Shown: positions 18,677 through 25,989, counted from the first letter of the stretch. The stretch: 64,000 nucleotides of DNA from an uncultured Lachnospiraceae bacterium (GCA_947629865.1 CANRFJ010000007.1:60566-124565); one strand, 5' to 3'. Notes: generated by a model not told the origin, from the sequence alone. Numbers and translations are program-made.

Positions 18677-18707
18677 CTGTCGGGGCGGGACAAAGCCGCC
18701 CCGACAG
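18677..18707. terminator. Strong hairpin directly after the tail tube gene
   Basis: A perfect 12-bp stem, arms CTGTCGGGGCGG (18677-18688) and CCGCCCCGACAG (18696-18707), with a 7-base loop. There is no U-run on the minus strand, so it is more likely an mRNA-stabilising or partial-termination structure than a full terminator. It would raise the tube protein transcript over the downstream assembly genes. Confidence 0.6.
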
Positions 18708-18713
18708 AAGATC

Positions 18714-19436
18714 TTATTCTTCTTCCAGGATCAGATCCAACATGTTGTTGTCCTCGTCTGCCATTAAATCACAGGTGATAGTAATGGTGGCCGGATCTCC
18801 GTTGTTGGACATTCCGATGCTTAAATTGGACTGCGGTGTGACCTTGTAAGCGATAAACTTATAGGGCAGCAGTTTGTCGTCATCGGTCTTCATGACGGTA
18901 TCGCCATATACGGTGAAGGATTTCGGGAAGGAGCTTCCCTTGACAGAGATACTCTGTACCTTTTCAGTAATGTCTTTGATGTAGTAGACGATGACGGTAT
19001 CGTCATCCTCAGCGCCGGTAACGGTGACGGTAGAGCCTTCGCATGAAGCGGTAAGAGCTGTGCCGCAGTCGTCTCCGTCGGCAAAGACATTGATGGGGCT
19101 GTCAGCAGACGGCTGACTGGAAAGAGTGACGGTTCCGCCGGATACGGTCAGTTCCTCTCTGGCAATGAATTTGGCAGATTTGGCGCGGTCGCCGCCTGTC
19201 AGGAGCTGATACAGTTCAAAACTCTGGAGCTGCGTCTCAATGGTGAGAGTGCCTCCCTTTTCACCGGCAAAGCCGACACGTTTTGGATGCCCCTTACCGC
19301 CATAGGCGAATACGGTTTCTCCTGTGATTTCTGTCGTGGATACGTTGGCGTAATCCATGTTTAAAAATGGTTTTTTAGTGGCATAGTCTGTGAAAACCAA
19401 ATCACAGACCTCTCTGTTTGCAAAAATGTTTCCCAT
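18714..19436 (-). CDS. Major tail tube protein
   Basis: A 240-aa beta-rich protein behind AAAGGAGG, the strongest ribosome site of the locus. It starts MGNIFANREVCDLVFTDY, has GETVFAYGGKGHPKRVGFAG and an Ig-like insertion near 95-155 (SGGTVTLSSQPSADS ... DTVIVYYIKD), then YGDTVMKTDDDKLLPYKF and a closing strand pair. The size, position before the chaperones and the pattern fit tube proteins of clostridial siphophages. It polymerises around the tape measure to form the non-contractile tail tube; no sheath gene is present. Confidence 0.85.
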   Translation of the reverse strand: MGNIFANREVCDLVFTDYATKKPFLNMDYANVSTTEITGETVFAYGGKGHPKRVGFAGEKGGTLTIETQLQSFELYQLLTGGDRAKSAKFIAREELTVSGGTVTLSSQPSADSPINVFADGDDCGTALTASCEGSTVTVTGAEDDDTVIVYYIKDITEKVQSISVKGSSFPKSFTVYGDTVMKTDDDKLLPYKFIAYKVTPQSNLSIGMSNNGDPATITITCDLMADEDNNMLDLILEEE

Positions 19437-19473
19437 TTTTCAAACCTCCTTTAATTATTTTGTGTATATTGGC

Positions 19474-19528
19474 GGCGGACTTCCGATACAGAAGACCGCC
19501 GTCTGAAAAGGCATGAGAGTGTCATGCC
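19474..19528. promoter_or_regulatory. Two hairpins between the 258-aa gene and the tail tube gene
   Basis: Arms GGCGGACTTC (19474-19483) and GAAGACCGCC (19491-19500) form one stem with a single mismatch; GGCATGA (19510-19516) and TCATGCC (19522-19528) form a second that includes the stop codon of the upstream gene. They lie in the leader of the tube gene, just before AAAGGAGG. Together with the hairpin after the gene they bracket the tube message, a layout expected for transcript processing or protection. Confidence 0.5.
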
Positions 19529-20298
19529 GAATCAGTATTGGCGTACCACTCGTCGCCCCGAAAGTTGTTTTCCTTATTTCCGTAGGCGGCGACGGACATT
19601 TTCTGGATTTCAAAATATACGTCTGACTGCTCCCGCTTAAACTGTTCGTACAGCTGATAAATAGTTAAGTCCCATATGTTTATAAAATTGACTGAGCGGC
19701 TTTTTACCGCGATGGCCGCAATCAGATTGGGGAGCTCTGTGTCCCGATTTCGGGAGACGCTGGATTTCTGCTGTCTGCCGGCTTGTAGTTTCTTTAATAT
19801 GGACTGAGCTTTTTTGCCTGAGACCTGGGACGGATCAAAACTGGTATCGGGACGGCTGACAAAACAGCGCTGGAGAATCACATCACAGACGGTAAAAAAG
19901 TTTTCCCTGTGAATGACGCCCTCCGGTTCCTCTCCATAGGTGAGAAAGGCCTGGTTCTCCGGGCTGAATACCACCTCCTCTGTGAAAAAGAAGCGGAATA
20001 TCTGCAAAAAGGCAGACTGAAGCCAGGAATCCGCGAGAATCAGGTCAAACATGGAGAGGAGGTTTCTTTTCTCCTCGTCCAGGGAGTGGTACCAGGATGC
20101 CTGAGTAGGGTTTACCTGTTCGCAATAGTGCTGTGGTGTGGAAAGCAGAAGGGAGAGATACAGGTTGTACCGGGGATAGCCCACCTCAGGACAGAAAATA
20201 TCCCGTAGACGGGGTGATTTGATGTGTCCGGCCTGCTCCAGGTAACAGGGCGCGGGGGAAATTAGTGTGGCATAGTCTAATTTCATAATTACCTCCAT
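19522..20298 (-). CDS. Unknown phage protein, tail connector position
   Basis: A 258-aa protein rich in Phe and Leu (LSMFDLILADSWLQSAFLQ, IFRFFFTEEVVFSPENQAF). The GTG/ATG-type start MEVIMKLDY probably uses the second Met (20283), since GAGG lies just before it. No domain recognised; the C-terminal half has a KKAQSILKKL basic helix. It lies upstream of the tail tube gene, where phages carry head-tail joining and tail terminator genes. In a tail-only particle it might cap the tube. Confidence 0.65.
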   Translation of the reverse strand: MEVIMKLDYATLISPAPCYLEQAGHIKSPRLRDIFCPEVGYPRYNLYLSLLLSTPQHYCEQVNPTQASWYHSLDEEKRNLLSMFDLILADSWLQSAFLQIFRFFFTEEVVFSPENQAFLTYGEEPEGVIHRENFFTVCDVILQRCFVSRPDTSFDPSQVSGKKAQSILKKLQAGRQQKSSVSRNRDTELPNLIAAIAVKSRSVNFINIWDLTIYQLYEQFKREQSDVYFEIQKMSVAAYGNKENNFRGDEWYANTDSA

Positions 20299-20307
20299 TT
20301 TAAAATA

Positions 20308-20790
20308 TTATAGAAAATCCGGAACGTGAAATACCAGTTCCTTGCCGTAGTAGTCTCTATAGGACAAAATCTCTACGGGAGGTATCAGCTCCAGCCGTCC
20401 GATGCCAAAGGAGGCCATGCTCTCCCTGGCCGACAGGTTTTTGCAGAGAGCCTCCTCGACCATAGCGGCCAGCATATCTGCCTCGGTTCCCTCATAACCG
20501 GATATGTCTCTTTGGGGACAGTCCCGGTGGGTGAGTATGCGGATAACCAGCTTCATTATTTTTGTATTGGACTGTATGGCGGCGATGCCGGTGTCGTAAA
20601 AGATATAGCTGTGTATGCCGGTCACGGACGGCTCTGCATAGAGGAAGGGACGTATGTATTCCTCCAGAGCGCTATCGGTCTCCTCCGCTCCTCCGGAGTA
20701 CTTATCTCCGAGAAGGACAGAGCGGATGGGAGCGGACTGTCTGAGGATGGATAACAGGTTTGTTTTGTAGGTTCCAAGTTCTTTTATCAT
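20308..20790 (-). CDS. Unknown phage protein, tail completion position
   Basis: A 160-aa mixed alpha/beta protein (MIKELGTYKTNLLSILRQ ... ISYRDYYGKELVFHVPDFL) behind GCAGGAGGT. It contains LVIRILTHRDCPQR and a helix LAAMVEEALCKNLSARESM. No known domain is recognised. The gene starts in an ATGA overlap with the HU-like gene. Its place two genes before the tube protein suggests a tail completion or terminator protein; unproved. Confidence 0.65.
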   Translation of the reverse strand: MIKELGTYKTNLLSILRQSAPIRSVLLGDKYSGGAEETDSALEEYIRPFLYAEPSVTGIHSYIFYDTGIAAIQSNTKIMKLVIRILTHRDCPQRDISGYEGTEADMLAAMVEEALCKNLSARESMASFGIGRLELIPPVEILSYRDYYGKELVFHVPDFL

Positions 20791-21119
20791 GATGACCTCC
20801 TGCTTTTTTGTTTGTGCAAATCGTTTACTTTTTTCTTATAGGCATTGGTGAGCCTTGCTTTCAGTACAACGGTGTCTGACGGGACATGCCCTGTTTTATA
20901 CAGGTTGGATCTGCGCTCACCGGCCGCGAAATACTGCGCGGAAAATTTGATTCCGCTGCTGATTTTGATCTCGGTTTCCCCTGTGGTCTCCGAGGCTTTT
21001 TCAGCTATTACACGGGAGACGGCGTCAAGAATATCGCCGATTTCCCTACGGGTATAACCGGTAGACTGATGTATGGCGTCAATTACCGAGTGTTGGTTGA
21101 AGTAGTGTATGTTCCGGAT
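20787..21119 (-). CDS. HU-like DNA-binding protein with a non-canonical start
   Basis: A 110-aa HU/IHF-like protein: VIDAIHQSTGYTRREIGDIL and LDAVSRVIAEKASE match the HU helix pair, IKISSGIKFSAQYFAAGE the beta arm, and GHVPSDTVVLKARLTNAYKK the closing part. The frame has no ATG, GTG or TTG between the upstream TGA and the conserved core. The best ribosome site, GGGAGGG, is 6 bases before an ATC codon at 21119, so ATC is the probable start; ATA or CTT codons nearby are worse placed. HU proteins bend and compact DNA. The stop overlaps the next start. Confidence 0.7.
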   Translation of the reverse strand: MRNIHYFNQHSVIDAIHQSTGYTRREIGDILDAVSRVIAEKASETTGETEIKISSGIKFSAQYFAAGERRSNLYKTGHVPSDTVVLKARLTNAYKKKVNDLHKQKSRRSS

Positions 21120-21196
21120 AAGTATCCCTCCCTTTTCTCCATAGTGGAATAAAAAACGTTCTAATCTTACGATGAAAGGCCGCCCTCAAAACTGAA

Positions 21197-23989
21197 TCAC
21201 ACCGATTTTTTGCAGATGTGAAAGGGAATGTCGAAAAGGAAATGCTCTCCCTCCGGCGATGGCTCCCAGACCTCTACTTTCTCCTTCGAGGCAAGGATGG
21301 CTTTCTCGAAACTGCCGCCCGGATGCAGAAACAGAATTGTGAGTAATAGCTTGCGGTAGGGGCGGTGCTCCTCCTCGTCCAGGCTGTGCAGCAGTTTATA
21401 GAAGGTGGAAAAACCGATGTTCTCTGCGGCGATTTCCCAGGCCAGTTCATCAAAAAGATACTGATAGCGTTCCCTCTTTTCCTCGCGCCCCAGCTCTGGC
21501 GATGAAAAGAGCAGATTTTTTCTTGCCAGAAAACGTGACATTCGGGAATAGATTTTGCGAATCTGGGTTTCATTTACATTGGAGACACGGAATTTAGTGC
21601 CGTCCAGTATGGCGGAAAAGGGCAGTCGTTCTTTTTTGTAAGGGTGCCGGACGCGGAAGCGGTTTACCTCGGTCTGCAGATAGTCCATGGCGGTGTGGTA
21701 TTTGCAGTAGGCGGTTTTGTCCGGCTGGTAATAGCCCTTTTGTCTGGCAAGGTGGGCAAAAAAATGAGGGCGCTTTCTTCTGCCGTATTCGTCGGTCAGA
21801 AGATCGGCGTATTTTTGCCGGATGTGGGTTAGTTCCTTTTTGCTGTTAATTTCAAATTCCTTTTTAGCCTTGTCAATTTCTATGCCGGACAAGACGTCCA
21901 GTTGGCAGATATCGGCATAGAGACCGGACACTTCGGCATAGGAGGCGCCTTGGTACATCTGCTCCCACAGGAGAGAATTTAATTCCTGTGACAGGTTGAT
22001 AATCTCTCCAATGAGGTTGACAGAGGTTCGGGTGTCCAGGTCAGCCTGTTCCGCCGGCGTGTAGGTGCGGACGGTCTTTCCGGCCGATACCAGGGAGGTG
22101 GGTGTTTTGAAGGTGCTGTAATATTTTCTGGCTGCCCGAATCAGAATCGGATTGTCGGTCAGCATGACGGAGTCGGAGTCAAAATCGGCGCCGGAGAGAC
22201 GCTGCAGTACGTTTTCCCCGATGGAATTCAGACAGAGGATTTCTTCTGTCAGGTTAAAATACCGGCGCAGTTCCTGGTTCTCTCTATTATAGGGAAGCCA
22301 GAGATTTCCCATGGTCACATGGGGGCTACGGGTGGCAAGCAGTGTCTGGCCCCTGGGAAAGCGGAGCGTGAAAATATTCCCTTTTCCCATCCGGCTCGTG
22401 CCGTCAAAGCGTCCGATGCTGTGCAGGAGCATCTCCACCGGATTGCCCAACAGGGTGGAGTAGTTGCCGTGAACCAGAATGTGGCCGTTTTTCAGATTTT
22501 TGTAAAAGGCGGCCAGCAGGTCGTGGAGAAAGGACTCGTAAAGAGCTGTTCGGGTAAAATCCCTGTTGATACAGAGCAGCCGGAAAGTTGCATCGCTGTT
22601 AGATGTTATCGGACGCCGGAAAGGATCCAGTCCCTCTGGGGAGGGATACTTGATAAAGTAGCGGACGACGGCTGGATTTTCCCGCAGCAGCTGTGCAAAT
22701 TCCAGAGAGGGGGCGAGGAGGGCGTGAACCTCCTCCGGCGACAGGGGCAGGGTGTTGATCAGCTGGTAGTGGGTTTGTACCAGTTTCCCATCAAAGAAGG
22801 GAGGTTTTTTGTCGTGCTTTACAATTCCAAATTCCGGATAGAGATGCTCAAACCAGTGGGACAGGGTATCAAATTTCAGGTATTTGATACTGCTTCTGGT
22901 GGTAATCAGTTTCACATCCTCAATCCGTTTGGCAGGGGTTATGCCGTTTAACTGGGACACCTGGGTTATGTGGTTATCCCGAAACCATTTTTGCAGGTTG
23001 CAGTTGAAACAGCAGGATTTAAACATGAGGTTCCGCAGCAGAATCATTCCGTGTGAGGCGTATTTCCCGAAAAGGGACACATCCATGAGTGACTGGCCGT
23101 CCCAGATGGAATTAGTGATAGGGATCTCCTTTTCTCCGGTTTGCAGATGTCCGCCGATGGATTCGGTAGCCATAACATCCTCTCGGAAGACGCTCTCGTA
23201 GTCTTCGATAACGAGGATGTTTTCGGGGCGGATGGGAATTGTGTCGATAATGCTGCTGCTGGTGAGGGCGATATAGGATTCATAGGCGGCCAGGTCAGTC
23301 TCCTGTCCGGGCTGTATAGTGATGCCGCCGGAACTGTAGCGCAGAAGGGGCTTCTGCAGGGGCTCGTAGATAAAAAGGCATTTTCCCACCCGCGCAGAGC
23401 CGGCAGAGCGCTTACAGCGGACATAGCGTTTTCCGTCGCAGATGAATCCCTTCTCATATAAAAGCGCCCGCAGGTCGGCTCCTGAATAAATGATTTTTGC
23501 CTCCTTTGCCTTCTGGTACTGAAGGTGTCCGTCCTTTTCCACAGGGACAAAGCAGTCGCCTATGTCCGCAGCCGGCCTCATGATGGGTTCGCCGGTCTTT
23601 ATCCCTACCGGTTCGCCGTTTTGGTCTCTGGCAATGCCGTCCTCGAAGGTGAGGTTCTCCGCATCGCAGCCAAGGCGGAGATAGAGATTTCTCCTTATCT
23701 GATTCCACTCCCGAACGGCATAGCGGAAGGTGATATTCAGCACATTGGCCGTATAACTTTTTCCGTTTTCAGTAAAGCCGAAATCTCGGCGGCGGATTTT
23801 TTTGAAGTAAATGTCCTGCAATGCAATTAAATCCAGGCTGTAGTCAAAACTGTTGATAAAGCGACGCAGATCGTACTGCCCATTCGACAGTAGTAGAGTG
23901 TAGCCTTTGTGAGAATTTTCCGGTTGACAGGAGGCCAGGTATATGTCTTTGGCGTCAATGGATGGGATGTAAATGCTTTGGGGCGTCAT
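21197..23989 (-). CDS. Two-barrel RNA polymerase-like protein (QDE-1/YonO-like)
   Basis: A 930-aa protein with the metal-binding loop ADFDSDSV at 601-608 (Asp602, 604, 606), the equivalent of DFDGD in bacterial beta-prime and DYDGD in eukaryotic QDE-1-type RdRPs. Ahead of it are GHILVHGNYSTLLGNPVEML (502-521) and RFPRGQTLLATRSPHVTMGN (543-562), in the order and spacing of the catalytic barrel of single-chain RNA polymerases such as YonO of SPbeta. The Gly of DFDGD is Ser here. It starts in an ATGA overlap with a 58-aa gene. The likely job is transcription of the particle genes downstream; an inactive regulator is the alternative. Confidence 0.8.
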   Translation of the reverse strand: MTPQSIYIPSIDAKDIYLASCQPENSHKGYTLLLSNGQYDLRRFINSFDYSLDLIALQDIYFKKIRRRDFGFTENGKSYTANVLNITFRYAVREWNQIRRNLYLRLGCDAENLTFEDGIARDQNGEPVGIKTGEPIMRPAADIGDCFVPVEKDGHLQYQKAKEAKIIYSGADLRALLYEKGFICDGKRYVRCKRSAGSARVGKCLFIYEPLQKPLLRYSSGGITIQPGQETDLAAYESYIALTSSSIIDTIPIRPENILVIEDYESVFREDVMATESIGGHLQTGEKEIPITNSIWDGQSLMDVSLFGKYASHGMILLRNLMFKSCCFNCNLQKWFRDNHITQVSQLNGITPAKRIEDVKLITTRSSIKYLKFDTLSHWFEHLYPEFGIVKHDKKPPFFDGKLVQTHYQLINTLPLSPEEVHALLAPSLEFAQLLRENPAVVRYFIKYPSPEGLDPFRRPITSNSDATFRLLCINRDFTRTALYESFLHDLLAAFYKNLKNGHILVHGNYSTLLGNPVEMLLHSIGRFDGTSRMGKGNIFTLRFPRGQTLLATRSPHVTMGNLWLPYNRENQELRRYFNLTEEILCLNSIGENVLQRLSGADFDSDSVMLTDNPILIRAARKYYSTFKTPTSLVSAGKTVRTYTPAEQADLDTRTSVNLIGEIINLSQELNSLLWEQMYQGASYAEVSGLYADICQLDVLSGIEIDKAKKEFEINSKKELTHIRQKYADLLTDEYGRRKRPHFFAHLARQKGYYQPDKTAYCKYHTAMDYLQTEVNRFRVRHPYKKERLPFSAILDGTKFRVSNVNETQIRKIYSRMSRFLARKNLLFSSPELGREEKRERYQYLFDELAWEIAAENIGFSTFYKLLHSLDEEEHRPYRKLLLTILFLHPGGSFEKAILASKEKVEVWEPSPEGEHFLFDIPFHICKKSV

Positions 23990-24162
23990 AGTCTCTCCTT
24001 TCCGGCGTCTTGCGCCTTTTTCAGATTTTCCAATTCCTGTCGGGTGTGCTCCGGTTGCCGCCAGGAGGGATAACTGGTACTGAAATCCTCAATCTGGATG
24101 ACACCGGCAAATTCCCGATGGAATTCTTCCCTGGTGGGAACTCGTGTCTTGTGTTTTTTCAT
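23986..24162 (-). CDS. 58-aa basic protein, first gene of the particle operon
   Basis: Translation MKKHKTRVPTREEFHREFAG ... NLKKAQDAGKERL from the ATG at 24162, with GAGGT 6 bases upstream. It is highly charged, with TREEFHREF and a WRQPEHTRQEL helix, and no membrane segment. It overlaps the polymerase gene by ATGA, so the two are translationally coupled. It might be an accessory factor of the polymerase; no homology is recognised. Confidence 0.7.
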   Translation of the reverse strand: MKKHKTRVPTREEFHREFAGVIQIEDFSTSYPSWRQPEHTRQELENLKKAQDAGKERL

Positions 24163-24190
24163 AGTTTACCTCATTTCCGTCAGTTATAAT

Positions 24191-24208
24191 ATAGTTTAAT
24201 TTGTAATC
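24191..24208. promoter_or_regulatory. Operator copy 1
   Basis: An 18-base sequence (ATAGTTTAATTTGTAATC) repeated exactly at 24246-24263. Relative to the operon promoter it covers about +3 to +20, a repressing position. Confidence 0.75.
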
Positions 24209-24217
24209 GCAAGTCAC

Positions 24218-24246
24218 AGTATATAACATCTGGCGACAAAAGTCAA
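24218..24246 (-). promoter_or_regulatory. Promoter of the particle operon
   Basis: On the minus strand TTGACT (24241-24246), 17-base spacer, TATACT (24218-24223). The -35 touches operator copy 2 and the start region is covered by operator copy 1. It should drive the 58-aa gene and the polymerase gene with host RNA polymerase. Confidence 0.8.
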
Positions 24247-24263
24247 TAGTTTAATTTGTAATC
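24246..24263. promoter_or_regulatory. Operator copy 2
   Basis: Exact 18-base copy of operator 1, placed immediately upstream of the -35 hexamer of the minus-strand promoter. Confidence 0.75.
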
Positions 24264-24320
24264 TTTATTTTAGTGCAGCCCACTTCCTAAAACTGCAAAG
24301 AATTGGAAGGAAGCGGCAGG

Positions 24321-24349
24321 TTGACTGCTGCTGTAAGATATGGTATGAT
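24321..24349 (+). promoter_or_regulatory. Promoter of the repressor-like gene
   Basis: TTGACT (24321-24326), 17-base spacer, TATGAT (24344-24349), upstream of the gene at 24398. The third operator copy lies at about +6 to +20. Confidence 0.8.
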
Positions 24350-24361
24350 GAAAGAATCAGA

Positions 24362-24376
24362 GGTTACAAATTAAAC
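24362..24376. promoter_or_regulatory. Operator copy 3
   Basis: GGTTACAAATTAAAC matches the reverse complement of the operator at 14 of 15 bases. It has the same orientation relative to its promoter as copy 1, and almost the same distance from the start point. Confidence 0.7.
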
Positions 24377-24397
24377 GGTGTGTGAAAGGAAAAACCC

Positions 24398-25360
24398 ATG
24401 ACGACAATCGAGGTTATTCGGGAGTTTGGAAGGATAGACGACAAGAGTAGAAAGACGGCCGAGTATATTGAGAGGCGAAATCCGATGCAGTACGAGACAG
24501 AATATGGGGCGGACTTGCTTCACTGGAGCGATGAGAACCTGCTGGATTATCTGATTCACAAGCTTGGCTTTTATAAAATGTTTTCCCTTGGCAATGTGAT
24601 AAGCCGTTACAACGCCTTTTATCAGTATTGTGTGGGCCAGGGATATATTTCGGTAAATCCTATAGCGAACAGTAAGTGTTTTACCTCTCTCTACCTGATG
24701 AATGAAATTATTGAAGCGGGCAACGTCCCCTATTACACCAGAGAGTTTATTTGCAATAGATGTCGGGAGCAGGGGGAGAACGCACCTTATTTTCTCTCCA
24801 TTACCCTGTCAATCTATGAGGGATTTAAGGATTATAAGACACTGTCTCAAATCCGGTACACCGACGTTGATTTTGAGAGAGGAACTGTGAGGGGTAAACC
24901 GGGACTTTGTCTGTCGGAGGAACTGCGTGAAAACTACCGGCTCCTGCATGAGATGGAATTTTATCAGGCGGGGAAACGCAGGCAGTTTTTTGATGATTCC
25001 GAAGACTGGCTGATTCGCCGTCTGGTCGCCAACGGAAAAGAGAGATCGGAGAGCCGGAATGTGATGCGCATTATTTCCAACGCGGTACAGAAGATAGGAT
25101 TGGAACAGTCGGTTCTGTATGACTCCGGATTGATGATGCGCCTCTGTGACAGGATGGGAAAGGAAGAACTGCTGGCGCATATGCTTTATACGGATGAGAT
25201 CAGCAAGTGGGAGAAGGTAAACAGAAATCGTGAAATGGAGAAGATTTTTGAAGAACTGGGGATAGAGATATCAGTGAAAAATTTTATGTACGATTATCGA
25301 ATCTATGCCCTGTGCCTAAAACACGGCCTTCTTGCGAAAAAAGAAGGGCAGGGGGAGTAA
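24398..25360 (+). CDS. Recombinase-fold repressor, MrpR/YopR-like
   Basis: A 320-aa protein with the two-domain layout of a tyrosine recombinase: an N-terminal SAM-like region (SLGNVISRYNAFYQYC, SVNPIANS at about 65-90) and a catalytic-like region (LSIYEGFKDYKTLSQIRYTD). The first catalytic Arg position carries Lys, the HxxR box is replaced (SGLMMRLCDRMG) and no nucleophilic Tyr is evident near the end. The SPbeta master repressor MrpR (YopR) has just this fold without catalysis. The gene is divergent from the particle operon and the shared operators lie in both promoters, so an autoregulated lytic repressor is the best reading. A degenerate integrase is the alternative. Confidence 0.75.
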   Translation: MTTIEVIREFGRIDDKSRKTAEYIERRNPMQYETEYGADLLHWSDENLLDYLIHKLGFYKMFSLGNVISRYNAFYQYCVGQGYISVNPIANSKCFTSLYLMNEIIEAGNVPYYTREFICNRCREQGENAPYFLSITLSIYEGFKDYKTLSQIRYTDVDFERGTVRGKPGLCLSEELRENYRLLHEMEFYQAGKRRQFFDDSEDWLIRRLVANGKERSESRNVMRIISNAVQKIGLEQSVLYDSGLMMRLCDRMGKEELLAHMLYTDEISKWEKVNRNREMEKIFEELGIEISVKNFMYDYRIYALCLKHGLLAKKEGQGE

Positions 25361-25388
25361 AAAAATAATAAATATAGAGTATTGCTCG

Positions 25389-25417
25389 TTGACAGCGCCG
25401 CCATCAGGTATTATAAT
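25389..25417 (+). promoter_or_regulatory. Perfect consensus promoter
   Basis: TTGACA (25389-25394), 17-base spacer, TATAAT (25412-25417). It places the start near 25424 and excludes start codons before that for the following gene. A constitutive, very strong promoter is expected unless repressed. Confidence 0.85.
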
Positions 25418-25459
25418 AATAGAAAATACGAACAGATGTTCGGAAAGGAGCGGCGCAGA

Positions 25460-25816
25460 TTGGATTTCAAAACAGCAATTATAGAAAATGCCGGCAGGGA
25501 TATGTATGTGTGCATTGAGCATCCGGATGCGGAGCGGCAGGAATATATCTGTAAGAGATATTGCGTAAGGACGGCCGCCCACAGGCCGGATTGGGCATAT
25601 CTCTGTACGGATGGCCGGCCGGAGCCGGTGGTGGAGATTGCTCTGACAGCCTCTCTGTTACGATACCGGCCACGCCTGCTCCTTGTGGATGTGGAAGCGG
25701 AGTGGGAGGATACGCAGTATCACATATACATAGCGGAGGATATAGACAGGGAGGCAGAGAGAAAATTCCGGCGTCATAGCGGCATATCATGTGAGGCCAT
25801 ACAGGGAAAGTTATAA
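25460..25816 (+). CDS. Unknown 118-aa protein
   Basis: The start is taken as TTG at 25460, 9 bases after GGAAAGGAG; in-frame ATGs at 25382 and 25436 lie before or just at the transcript start and lack a ribosome site. The protein begins LDFKTAIIENAGRDMYVCIE and is a small alpha/beta protein with TASLLRYRPRLLLVDVEAEW and an acidic-helical C-terminus. No family recognised. It follows the MrpR-like gene but has its own consensus promoter, so it is probably the first chromosomal gene next to the element. Confidence 0.6.
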   Translation: MDFKTAIIENAGRDMYVCIEHPDAERQEYICKRYCVRTAAHRPDWAYLCTDGRPEPVVEIALTASLLRYRPRLLLVDVEAEWEDTQYHIYIAEDIDREAERKFRRHSGISCEAIQGKL

Positions 25817-25927
25817 AAATCGTCTTAAAACCAACAAAATCCCCTTTTTTTTCTAGTGAATCTGCACAATTTCAACCGGAGCGTCTCTTGTGATTTTTCA
25901 CAAAGATTCTACAGTTAGAGAAAAATC

Positions 25928-25957
25928 CTTACAAAAGCGGAAAAAAGGTGCTATACT
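25928..25957 (+). promoter_or_regulatory. Probable promoter of the CarD gene
   Basis: CTTACA (25928-25933), 18-base spacer, TATACT (25952-25957), about 32 bases before the GTG start at 25990, with AAAGGAAGG between. Confidence 0.55.
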
Positions 25958-25989
25958 AAGAGTATATCAGAGAGAAAGGAAGGATTGAC

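Noticed and set aside
24398..25360. Active integrase for the element
   Set aside because: Catalytic Arg, HxxR and Tyr positions are not kept, and no attachment-site repeats were seen near the gene.
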